Shown: in pieces, positions 1 to 7,347 of the stretch
Layout: the number at the start of each line of letters is the position of its first letter
How positions within the stretch are numbered: position 1 is the stretch's first letter
DNA from: Paraburkholderia sp. BCC1884
GTDB lineage: Bacteria; Pseudomonadota; Gammaproteobacteria; Burkholderiales; Burkholderiaceae
Assembly: GCF_900996225.1 (NCBI RefSeq)
Contig: NZ_CAAJGL010000123.1
Coordinates: forward strand, 1 to 64,000
DNA: 64,000 bases
Reading direction: 5' to 3'
Translations under genes and position numbers: made by a program
Notes under the pieces: generated by a model
Databases searched by the model: none
What the model saw: only the letters and a program-made list of their open reading frames with translations
What the model was told of the DNA's origin: nothing

Positions 1-124
1 GCCGGCTCAGATGCAGCCGTTCTGCAGCCTGCCACGTCATCAGCAGGCCATCGACTAGCGACTGGATCGTCCTGAGCCGGTCAACCTCGCACATCGTCAT
101 GGTGATCATCCCGGATGTCGTCAT
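1..124 (-). CDS. Transposase N-terminus (ISNCY-like), cut by the window edge
   Basis: The minus strand reads an ATG at 122-124 preceded by a strong Shine-Dalgarno (AAGGGAGG, 130-137) and stays open to base 1. The 41 visible residues end in a helix-turn-helix-like stretch (WQAAERLHLSR), which matches the N-terminal DNA-recognition helix common in ISNCY-family transposases. Only this start is visible, so the catalytic DDE domain cannot be judged. The family call is from memory of the motif and is moderate; another HTH protein is possible. Confidence 0.55.
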   Translation of the reverse strand, partial: MTTSGMITMTMCEVDRLRTIQSLVDGLLMTWQAAERLHLSR

Positions 125-168
125 GCGAGCCTCCCTTCAAAGGTCAGCCAGCATGACACGCGACGTTT

Positions 169-202
169 CAGCTTTGCCTAGGTACGACACTACAGCTTTG
201 CC
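169..202. repeat. Short direct repeat CAGCTTTGCC upstream of the transposase
   Basis: The 10-mer CAGCTTTGCC occurs at 169-178 and again at 193-202, 24 bases apart, just upstream of the transposase start. Repeats of this kind near an IS end can be transposase-binding sites. No terminal inverted repeat can be confirmed because the other end is outside the window. Confidence 0.3.
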
Positions 203-388
203 GTAACATGTTATTTGTTGATAAATTATGTTATGTCAATTCATCAAGCCGATTAACAAGACTGACAGCCGCGTCGGCCTTGGCAACCAGACATGGAGAA
301 TATAAGAAGGCGCTGCACTGGCCGTTGCGAGTGGCGATTGGGAACTAAACTCGAAGCGACGTCGAGGCTAGCCGATCACCATCCTAAT

Positions 389-862
389 CTAGCCGTGTCC
401 GACCGTCGGCATCACAAAGAGCCGTTCATCCCACACCACGGGTTGCGGCTCGGTCACAACAATCCGCTTCGCGTCAGGGTGTGCGGGATTGATCAGCACG
501 TTGAACTCTGCACGAACGACCACGGAAGGTACGACCAGGAGCGCGGTACGAGACTCGGTCAGCCAGGCGTCCCCGAACTTTTTTGCCACCTGCAGTGCTG
601 GCGCATCCCATCCCCTCGGCACCGATTCGGCCGAATGGAGTTCGACGCGAATATCGTCGGGAACCGCTGCTTCAACCCAGCCGTGTGTCTTCGGTACCTT
701 GCCGATGCGCGCATGAACAAGCACCTCGAGCATCGCAGCGGCGAAGGTCGCCGCGGCGTAGATGACCGGTCTCCCCGGGCTATTAAAGCGGCTGCCCACC
801 AGCATCGCGCCGGTGCCACTCCAGATCGTATGTCGAGTGTCGGCGATTCGAAACAACTTCAA
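389..862 (-). CDS. RES-domain toxin of a type II toxin-antitoxin pair
   Basis: 157 residues, the usual length of stand-alone RES toxins. It shows the family signature: Arg in SRFNSPGRPVIY (around residue 25), Tyr 35, Glu in MLEVLVH (around 46), and a C-terminal Ser and Asn in VPSVVV and EFNVLINP. These are the residues typical of active RES proteins, which characterised members use to degrade NAD+. The start overlaps the stop of the upstream antitoxin gene by 4 bases, so the two are translationally coupled. All key residues look intact, so I infer an active toxin. Confidence 0.85.
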   Translation of the reverse strand: MKLFRIADTRHTIWSGTGAMLVGSRFNSPGRPVIYAAATFAAAMLEVLVHARIGKVPKTHGWVEAAVPDDIRVELHSAESVPRGWDAPALQVAKKFGDAWLTESRTALLVVPSVVVRAEFNVLINPAHPDAKRIVVTEPQPVVWDERLFVMPTVGHG

Positions 863-1287
863 GCCGGCAACCCATAAAACAGTTTCCAGAGCAGCTCTTC
901 GACCCGGCGCGCGCCGAGCTCGGTCAGCGCAACATCAAGTGGCGCCCGCCCTTCGAGCTCCGGGTGCGGCGTGGACAGGAATTGCCGCGCGTCCTCTTCG
1001 TCGTTCCAGACGTAGGCCGTCGTCGCGACGATCCTGGCCAGCCGCTCAGTCTTTTCCGATTCGTCTGGCGTCAGCCGATCGCGACGCCGCTTATAAGTCG
1101 CTTCGGGGATGATGCGGGCAAGTAGCGCACGCCGGGCGTCAGCACCCTGCGTCGCATGTTCGACGCCCGCGCGCAGCGCGGACTTGGGCAGGCCGTCGCG
1201 GACAAGTGCTTCGAGTTCAGCAAGCGTGTGCGGGACCTCCCGCAGTTCCATGACTGCAGCCACTGCCTCAGGCGTAATGAGTGACAT
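859..1287 (-). CDS. Xre/MbcA/ParS-like antitoxin (DUF2384) of the RES pair
   Basis: 142 residues. The N-terminal half carries a helical HTH-like region with the motif RRDRLTPDESEKTERLARI typical of Xre/ParS antitoxins. The C-terminal half is the DUF2384 toxin-binding domain (LEGRAPLDVALTELGARRVEELL). It lies directly upstream of the RES toxin with a 4-base overlap, the standard antitoxin-first order. It should neutralise the toxin and autorepress the operon. The promoter must lie between 1288 and about 1500; no clear operator was seen there. Confidence 0.85.
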   Translation of the reverse strand: MSLITPEAVAAVMELREVPHTLAELEALVRDGLPKSALRAGVEHATQGADARRALLARIIPEATYKRRRDRLTPDESEKTERLARIVATTAYVWNDEEDARQFLSTPHPELEGRAPLDVALTELGARRVEELLWKLFYGLPA

Positions 1288-1533
1288 GCGCGCCCCGAAT
1301 CAAGCATCATTTGATACCTAATCATAGCGCAATTGATACCGCTGGCAAACCCATCTTCAACTTGCGGGCTCCAGCGGGGAGACTGCCGAGGCGACTTCCA
1401 TGTCTGCGAGAATCACCCAAATAGCATGACGGCCCGCTACGGCCTACAGAAATCTTTCATGCACGAAACGCTCAAGCAATTAAGCATCCGCTCGCGACGG
1501 GATGTCGCGCTGGGCATATGGATAAACCGTTTA

Positions 1534-1602
1534 CAGTGCACTGCACAAGCCCGCGTGATCGGTAGATGCGAGCCGATGGTCGTGTTATAGTGCACTGCAC
1601 AA
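1534..1602. promoter_or_regulatory. Two copies of a palindromic AGTGCACTGCACAA box
   Basis: CAGTGCACTGCACAA at 1534-1548 and TAGTGCACTGCACAA at 1588-1602 share AGTGCACTGCACAA, 54 bases apart. The core AGTGCACT is a perfect palindrome and each copy contains TGC-ACT-GCA. They lie in the otherwise gene-free stretch 1288-1739 between the toxin-antitoxin pair and the small membrane peptide. The TGCNNNGCA pattern resembles boxes described for PhaR/PhbF polyhydroxyalkanoate regulators; that link is inference. Confidence 0.4.
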
Positions 1603-1739
1603 AACCCGCCCGATCGGCGAGTGCGATCTGAGGACCGCGTCCGGCGTTGCCGGATTGCGGACAGAGATGTCGCTGAAGGCGAGTCGACACGCCTGTCAGC
1701 TACGTTCAGTTCTGTCGACATCATCAAAATGAGGTCCCT

Positions 1740-1895
1740 GTGAAATACCTTACCCGCATCGCCGCGTCTGGAACACTCCTGGTCGTAGCTCTCGGTATCG
1801 TCACCTTCGCCCAGATCAAGTTCGCGCCGCAATCCGCAGACAGCAACCCGGTCGCACGGATCGTCCTGAACGTCGAATCGCAACTGAACGGTTGA
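1740..1895 (+). CDS. Small single-span membrane or exported peptide, 51 residues
   Basis: A GTG start at 1740 with GAGG five bases upstream (1731-1734) opens a 51-residue frame ending in TGA at 1893-1895. Residues 1-3 are charged, residues 5-24 are hydrophobic (RIAASGTLLVVALGIVTFAQ), and the rest is short and polar. This fits one transmembrane segment or an uncleaved signal. Two hairpins follow the stop, which supports a real transcription unit. The family is not recognised. Confidence 0.5.
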   Translation: MKYLTRIAASGTLLVVALGIVTFAQIKFAPQSADSNPVARIVLNVESQLNG

Positions 1896-1915
1896 GCGAC
1901 TCCACCGCCGTGTGT

Positions 1916-1974
1916 AGCCTGCGCCTTGCAGGCTAAGAAAAACCCGCTAGGCTCCGAAAAGAACTGGCGGGTTT
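1916..1974 (+). terminator. Tandem hairpins after the small membrane peptide
   Basis: First hairpin: AGCCTGC (1916-1922) pairs with GCAGGCT (1928-1934), followed by AAGAAAAA. Second hairpin: AAACCCGC (1940-1947) pairs with GCGGGTTT (1967-1974), ending in T residues. They sit 20-80 bases after the stop codon at 1895, so they probably terminate that transcript. The second could also serve as a terminator for the opposite strand. Confidence 0.5.
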
Positions 1975-2030
1975 GAGCGGCTTTGTCGCGGTAAGAATCG
2001 AGGGGCGAGCTAAACCAAAATGCGAAGTAC

Positions 2031-2798
2031 AACTTATGTTGCGAGCTCGTAGAATTGGTCTGCGGCGGACGGATGGGTTCCGCGAGCATGCTTCATCTGC
2101 CCTTTTGCGATCATGTGCATCAACTCGATTCCGGCCAGAAGGATTCGGGCGCAGCGAAAACTTTTGAAGCCCAGCATGGGCCGCGTTCGTCGCTTGATCG
2201 CCCGATGGTCCTGCTCGACCAGGTTATTGAGATATTTCGACTGCCGGATCTTGATGGGCGTTTCACGATCGGCATTGATCGCTCCGAGCGCGGCGAGATT
2301 GGCGCCGCTTTTGTCGATGGTCACCGTCTCGGGTGCGCCATTCTGGGCGATCGATTTCTCGAAGTAACGCCGGGCTGCAGACTTGTCCCGATGGGCGCGC
2401 AGCAAAAAGTCGATGGTGTTGCCATCCTTGTCGGCGGCCCGGTAAAGATATCGCCATTCTCCCTTGACGCGAATGTACGTCTCGTCCATGCGCCAGCTCT
2501 TGCCAACCAGCCGCTTGCGCAGGCGAAACGCTTTCTCCAGCACCGGCAACAGCTTGATGGCCCAGCGGTGCACAGTCGAATGATCGACCGAAACGCCGCG
2601 CTCAGCCATCATGGCTTCGAGGTGCCGCAGGCTCAGCGGATAGGCCACGTACCAACGCACGCAGGTCAGAATCACGTCCAGCGAATAATGCAGGCGCTTG
2701 AGCACTCTGGCCACTGCCGGATTCAACGTCTTCATTGAGTTTTCTGTTGCTCGTATCGTTCCGGACATCATAGCGGAGCGCCTTACTGCAACAGATGC
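2031..2798 (-). mobile_element. IS6-family insertion sequence (approximate ends)
   Basis: One transposase gene with imperfect ends: TACTGCAACAGATGC at 2784-2798 on the upstream side resembles the TCTGTTGCA core of IS6-family ends, and the other side reads ACTTATGTTGCGAG from 2032, sharing only TGTTGC. No 8-base target duplication was found, so the boundaries are approximate. The element sits just downstream of the export operon and appears not to interrupt a gene. Confidence 0.5.
2034..2735 (-). CDS. IS6-family transposase
   Basis: 233 residues from ATG at 2735, the normal length of the IS6/IS26 group. Visible features are an N-terminal HTH region (LSLRHLEAMMAERGVSVDHS), then the catalytic core with MDETYIRVKGEW (first Asp), TIDKSGANLAALGA (second Asp) and the C-terminal VEQDHRAIKRR with the catalytic Glu of the DDE set. 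The frame is open upstream to 2903 but the MKTLNPAV start fits the family best. It looks intact. Confidence 0.88.
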   Translation of the reverse strand: MKTLNPAVARVLKRLHYSLDVILTCVRWYVAYPLSLRHLEAMMAERGVSVDHSTVHRWAIKLLPVLEKAFRLRKRLVGKSWRMDETYIRVKGEWRYLYRAADKDGNTIDFLLRAHRDKSAARRYFEKSIAQNGAPETVTIDKSGANLAALGAINADRETPIKIRQSKYLNNLVEQDHRAIKRRTRPMLGFKSFRCARILLAGIELMHMIAKGQMKHARGTHPSAADQFYELAT

Positions 2799-2854
2799 TT
2801 TAACGTAGCCGCGCCGAACTGAAGCGCTCGCCGCACGGCGACGCGAAGGCGCGC

Positions 2855-5023
2855 TTAAAAGCCGCCTTCCCGCTGCATGACCGCGACGAGCGCGCGCAGC
2901 CACTTGCCCGCATAACTCTCCCGCCCGCCATCCAGCGAGGCGCTGCCGCTCAACTCGCGCGTCAGCATCCTGCCGCTATCGCAGTCGCCGATCCGCACGC
3001 GCCAGGTCGCCTGCAACGGCACCAGTTGATGCGTCTTCGCGTCCTGCTCGGCGGGAATCGGACCGCCATACTGGCTCGCGACCGAAGGCTCATCGAGCAC
3101 GCCGATATTCACCTTATCAACCGCCTGCACGCGGCAACGCACCGGCCGCATTTCCGCGAGCGTCGCGACGAACACGGCGGGCTCGCCGCTCCGCACGCGG
3201 CCCACGTCGTTTTCGCCGACGAACGCATCGCCCTTGATGCCGCCCGGCCCGATCACGTCGTATAGCCGCTCTCCGCGCGGCAGCCAGGTGCCGGCCGCGA
3301 GCGCGTCGCCGGGCACATGGAGCGTGCCGGCAAACGGCGCGCGGATCGTCAACTGCTCGATCTCCGCCTGCAGTCCCGCAATCGTCTGACGCGCCGCATC
3401 CCAACGCCGCGTCAACGCAACGCCCTGCTCGCGCAGACGGTCGTCGAACGCCTGCTGTTCGACCTGCCAGCGCAGCAAGGCTTCATCGGCCTGGGCGGCT
3501 TTGAGCTTGTAGTCGAGGTCGGGCGAGACGATGGTGGCGAGCACGTCGCCCGCTCGCACCGTCTGTCCGTCCTGGGCGGGCGGCGGCGTGGCCGCCACAT
3601 AACCCGCCGCGACCGTGTACAGACCCTGCGCATGCTGCGGCCCGAACACCGCCGGCGCATTCACGCCGGCGTGCCACGGCAACACCAGAAAACCGATCAC
3701 CAATGCGCCGAGCAACGCGGTGCGCCGGGTCTGCCAGCGCCAGCGCAATTCCGCGCGACGCTGCCAGCACGCGAGCGTCTCGCGCCACATGGGCCGCACG
3801 ATAAACCAGCCGAATTCGATGCAAAACAACATCAGCCCCAGCACCTTGAAAAACGCGTGATACACGACCAGCGCGATCGAGAAAAATACCGCGAGCCGGT
3901 AAAACCAAGTCGCAAATGCAAAGCCCACGAGAAATCGCCGCCGCGACGGCGAGCATGGTTCCGGCTGCGGCTCGCCGAAACCGAACAGCCACTCGCGCAG
4001 CCACCAGCGGCCGAGCGCGAACGCGCGGTCGTGCAGATTCGGCATGTTGAGCCAGTCCGACAGCAGAAAGTAGCCGTCGAAACGCATGAACGGACTCGCG
4101 TTGATCGCCAGCGTGCCGATCCACGTGGTAGTGGCGAGTAGAAACGCGCCGGCGCGCAACGGACCATCGGGTAGCAGACTCCACGCGAGCGTCGCCACCG
4201 CGGCGAGCGCGAGTTCGCTCAGCATGCCGGCCGCGCCGATCCGCAGACGGCTCGCGCGGCTCGGTACTTTCCAGGCTTCGGTGGTATCCGTGTACAGCAC
4301 CGGCAGCATCACGAGAAACGCCACGCCCATGGTCGGCACGCGGCAGCCGTAACGCTGCGCGGTGAACGCATGCGCGAATTCATGGAGCACCTTGGCGCAG
4401 CCGATCGCAATGCCGACCGCGACGAGCCCTTGCAGGTCCGCGTACGAGTGGAACGTATGCAGGAATTCGTCCCATTGACGCGACACGAGGAACAGACCGA
4501 GCGCCGCGCAAGCGGCGATCATCATCCAGAACACCGGCCGAAACGCGAACGACGCATAGCGCGCGGTCCGCCTTAGAAACGCCATGGGATGCCACAGCGG
4601 AATGCGGATCATCAGGTAGTGCTTGAGCAGCCACATCGCCTGACCGAGCCGCCCTGCTTCGGCGCGCGCGGCGAGCCGGTCGGTGTCGCTCGCGGTGCGC
4701 GGGACCAGCAGGTTCTGCTGATGCAGCATGCGCACCAGCGCTTCCATATCGTCGATCGTGACGGTCAGCGTCGTGTCGCGATTCACACTGGCGACGATCG
4801 CCTGGGCGTCGTCGAGCGGCCAGCGCGACAGCAGTTCGAAGGCCGGCCAGCCGAGCTGAAAAAAACGGTTCGCGGCGGGATCGTGCAGCATCCACGTGGG
4901 CGCGCCTTCAGAGCTGGGCGCGCCGGCGCTGAGCGTCAGTTCCTGGCGAAGTTGCGGCAGCCGGCTCATCTTGCGATCCCACTCACTTTCAAACTCAAAC
5001 TCACACTCATCCGGGCGGAACAC
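2855..5023 (-). CDS. M50 (site-2-protease type) metallopeptidase fused to a HlyD-like domain
   Basis: 722 residues from a GTG start at 5023, seven bases after the preceding stop. A start at 4969 (MSRLPQLRQ) is possible. The N-terminal 120 residues are soluble. Hydrophobic spans follow at about 161-180, 198-212, 233-246, 265-283, 291-310, 370-405 and 437-450. The zinc motif HEFAH is at 214-218 and the third ligand motif FMRFDG is around residue 316, as in M50 proteases. After the last span a lipoyl/HlyD region (about 465-640) has a coiled coil at 505-560. It is the last gene of the export operon. In similar fusions the protein is an inner-membrane adaptor; whether it cleaves anything here is unknown. 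Confidence 0.75.
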   Translation of the reverse strand: MFRPDECEFEFESEWDRKMSRLPQLRQELTLSAGAPSSEGAPTWMLHDPAANRFFQLGWPAFELLSRWPLDDAQAIVASVNRDTTLTVTIDDMEALVRMLHQQNLLVPRTASDTDRLAARAEAGRLGQAMWLLKHYLMIRIPLWHPMAFLRRTARYASFAFRPVFWMMIAACAALGLFLVSRQWDEFLHTFHSYADLQGLVAVGIAIGCAKVLHEFAHAFTAQRYGCRVPTMGVAFLVMLPVLYTDTTEAWKVPSRASRLRIGAAGMLSELALAAVATLAWSLLPDGPLRAGAFLLATTTWIGTLAINASPFMRFDGYFLLSDWLNMPNLHDRAFALGRWWLREWLFGFGEPQPEPCSPSRRRFLVGFAFATWFYRLAVFFSIALVVYHAFFKVLGLMLFCIEFGWFIVRPMWRETLACWQRRAELRWRWQTRRTALLGALVIGFLVLPWHAGVNAPAVFGPQHAQGLYTVAAGYVAATPPPAQDGQTVRAGDVLATIVSPDLDYKLKAAQADEALLRWQVEQQAFDDRLREQGVALTRRWDAARQTIAGLQAEIEQLTIRAPFAGTLHVPGDALAAGTWLPRGERLYDVIGPGGIKGDAFVGENDVGRVRSGEPAVFVATLAEMRPVRCRVQAVDKVNIGVLDEPSVASQYGGPIPAEQDAKTHQLVPLQATWRVRIGDCDSGRMLTRELSGSASLDGGRESYAGKWLRALVAVMQREGGF

Positions 5024-5029
5024 ATGGCG

Positions 5030-6487
5030 TTACCAGCCAAGCCACTGCCGCGCGAGCGTCAACGGACGACGCAGCACGTAGTAGAACAACGGCACCCAGT
5101 TGCCATGAATCCGCGCGGTGCCCATCGCGCCGAGCGGCGGCTGCGCCGTGGCGTCGCTAAAGGTCGCGCGGATGCGGTACGCGAGCACGCCGTCGGGCGT
5201 CGGTTCGGCACGATACGCGACCGAGTCGATGCGCGCTTCGTAGGTGGCGAGCGGCGAGCTCTTCGGGTACAGCGTAATCGTCGCGCCGGCTTTCACGTCG
5301 ACGTTGTCGGCGACGGGCACGTACGCGCTCAGTTCGACATGCGCCGGGTCGGCCAGCAACAGAATTTTTTCGCCGACGGCGACGGCCTTGCCGGTCCATT
5401 CGTTCGGATCGGCGAACACCGCGACGCCCGCACGCGCCGCGCTGACCCGCACGCGCGCGAGTTGCTGCGCGGTGTAGTCGAGCTGCACGGCGCTCTGGTC
5501 GAGCTTGCCCTTGCGCTCGGCCATGTCGAGGCGGTTGCGGTCGTCGGTGACGGCGAGTTGCGCGGTCTGCCGGTACTCTTCCTGGGCGGTATCGAAGTCC
5601 TTGCGCGCCAGCGCATAGCGCGACTGCAGCGTGGTGGCGTCGAGCCCGAGCAGCGGCGTGCCGGCCGCGACCGGCTGGTTCGGCTGCACGTACAAACGGT
5701 CGATCACGCCGTCGAGCGGCGCACGCACCACGAACGGATCTTTCGGCGTGACTTCGGCCGGCGCAAGCACCGTCAGCCGCACGGGAATCACGCAAGCAAT
5801 CGCCAGCGCAATCAGCACGCGACGCTGCTGGCGGCCCGGCTTCAGAAGCACGCGCGTCCGCTCGAACCACGACGGTCGCGGACCGAACGCGGCGAACGCA
5901 TGCGACCAGACCTGCGCGAGTTCGCCGAGCAAGGCGCAATCCACCGCGGTCCACGCGGCGTCGCGTGCGAACACCACGCCGCCTAGCGGATGCCCACTGC
6001 GATCGGTTAGCGGTAGCCAGAGACCATGCTCGGGCCACCACGCCTGCCAGTCCTGCACGACGTGCGCGGCGGAAGGATCGACGGCGAGATCCGCCGCGGT
6101 GAAGGCGCGCGCACGCTCCGTGGGCGGCGCCACGGTGACACCGGCGGCATCGGCGGCGCTCGGGGCAGCGGTTTCAGGTGCACGCGCGAGCACCCGGCAC
6201 AGCGTGCCGAGCCACTGCACGTAAGGCGCATTCGGATCGCTCTCCGGCAATCCGGACACCGCCGCCACCGTGCCGGGCGCGGTGCCGCGCCACCATGCGG
6301 CCTGCCGGTACGGCAGCAGCGACAGCGTTTCGTTGACCACGGTAAAGCCGAGCGTCGCTTCGCTCTGCGCGTCGCGCGCGCGGGCCGCGAGTTGCCACAG
6401 CATGGCCAACTGCTGCGGGTCGATCCGCACATTGTTCGCGTGATTCCCGGGCGACGGGCCGCCGGGCGGCGGATGCATGGCAGTCAT
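5030..6487 (-). CDS. Membrane-anchored HlyD-like adaptor with a GAF-like N-terminal domain
   Basis: 485 residues. The ATG at 6487 overlaps the upstream stop (ATGA), which decides the start. Residues about 25-205 form a cytosolic GAF-like region (NETLSLLPYRQAAWW, then GHPLGGVVFARDAAW). One transmembrane span lies at about 221-241. The periplasmic part starts with a lipoyl half (VRAPLDGVIDRLYV, 253-266), a helical hairpin (about 285-350), and a beta-barrel region with TARIHGNWVPL near the end. It belongs to the operon serving the giant surface protein and likely bridges the inner membrane to TolC. A cytosolic sensory-like domain on a HlyD protein is uncommon. Confidence 0.72.
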   Translation of the reverse strand: MTAMHPPPGGPSPGNHANNVRIDPQQLAMLWQLAARARDAQSEATLGFTVVNETLSLLPYRQAAWWRGTAPGTVAAVSGLPESDPNAPYVQWLGTLCRVLARAPETAAPSAADAAGVTVAPPTERARAFTAADLAVDPSAAHVVQDWQAWWPEHGLWLPLTDRSGHPLGGVVFARDAAWTAVDCALLGELAQVWSHAFAAFGPRPSWFERTRVLLKPGRQQRRVLIALAIACVIPVRLTVLAPAEVTPKDPFVVRAPLDGVIDRLYVQPNQPVAAGTPLLGLDATTLQSRYALARKDFDTAQEEYRQTAQLAVTDDRNRLDMAERKGKLDQSAVQLDYTAQQLARVRVSAARAGVAVFADPNEWTGKAVAVGEKILLLADPAHVELSAYVPVADNVDVKAGATITLYPKSSPLATYEARIDSVAYRAEPTPDGVLAYRIRATFSDATAQPPLGAMGTARIHGNWVPLFYYVLRRPLTLARQWLGW

Positions 6488-7347
6488 CGGCTGGCGAAGG
6501 TAGCCCAGCCGCTCATGCCGGGCAGCAACTCGGGCACGCTGCCGGTCAGGGCGGCCGTCACGTCGACGGTCTGCGTGACGGGATCGACGCGCGCGCCGAT
6601 TCGCGCCACCTGCGCCGGATAGGTCTTGCCGACCTCGTCGACCTGCACGCTGAGCGCATGGCCGGGCTTCAGCCAGACGAGCCACTTCGACGGCACGATC
6701 ATTTTGAGTTCGAGGCGGCTGGTGTCGATGATGGTGAGCAGCGGCTTGCCCGGTTCCGCGAACTGTTGCGGCGCGGCCGAGCGCTTCGAGACGCGGCCGT
6801 CGAACGGCGCGGTGATCACGCATTTGCGCACGGTGGCCTGCATGTACGCGACCTCGGCGTTGCTCGCCTTCAGTTTGGCGGCCGCCTGCTGCACTTCGAG
6901 TTCGCCGACCGAATGCAGTTGCGCGAGCCGCTGATCCACGTTCAGCAGTTCGCCGGCGGCGCCGGCTTCGGCCTGCGCCTTGCGCAATTGCGCCGTGTAC
7001 AGCGAGCAATCGAGCGATACCAGCGTCTGACCGGTGCGGAACGCGTCGCCGTCACGCAACGGCAGCGTCGCGATCTTGGCGGCGATTTCGCTCGACAGAT
7101 CCACCTGATCGCGCGACACCAACTGAATGCGGATCTTGCCCGCGTCGCCCGACGTATCGGTTTGCGCCGACGCCGGTTGCGGCGCGAGCGCCGGCGCTTG
7201 CACGGAAACCAGCCTGGCCGCGGGCTTGACGGCGGGCTTCGCGACGGGTTTTACGTCCGGCTGGGCGCCAGGCTGCGCGCTCCAGACCGGTTGTGCTGAC
7301 AACATCACGGCGACTGCACACCACGCCGCACACTGCGAAAACTTCAT
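6484..7347 (-). CDS. Periplasmic HlyD/RND-type membrane fusion protein
   Basis: 287 residues. The ATG at 7347 overlaps the TolC stop (ATGA). A signal peptide covers residues 1-24 (cleavage near VWSA-QP), followed by a Lys/Pro/Ala-rich linker (25-65). The lipoyl halves at about 75-112 and 172-205 flank a coiled-coil hairpin (113-170); the motif ITAPFDGRVSKR is typical of efflux adaptors. It should link TolC with an inner-membrane partner, here presumably the two HlyD-like membrane proteins encoded downstream, as no ABC or RND pump gene is nearby. Confidence 0.78.
   Translation of the reverse strand: MKFSQCAAWCAVAVMLSAQPVWSAQPGAQPDVKPVAKPAVKPAARLVSVQAPALAPQPASAQTDTSGDAGKIRIQLVSRDQVDLSSEIAAKIATLPLRDGDAFRTGQTLVSLDCSLYTAQLRKAQAEAGAAGELLNVDQRLAQLHSVGELEVQQAAAKLKASNAEVAYMQATVRKCVITAPFDGRVSKRSAAPQQFAEPGKPLLTIIDTSRLELKMIVPSKWLVWLKPGHALSVQVDEVGKTYPAQVARIGARVDPVTQTVDVTAALTGSVPELLPGMSGWATFASR

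Noticed and set aside
5030..7009. Longer upstream start for the GAF-like/HlyD protein
   Set aside because: The extension is an Arg-rich shadow of the adaptor gene; the ATGA overlap at 6484-6487 gives the natural start.
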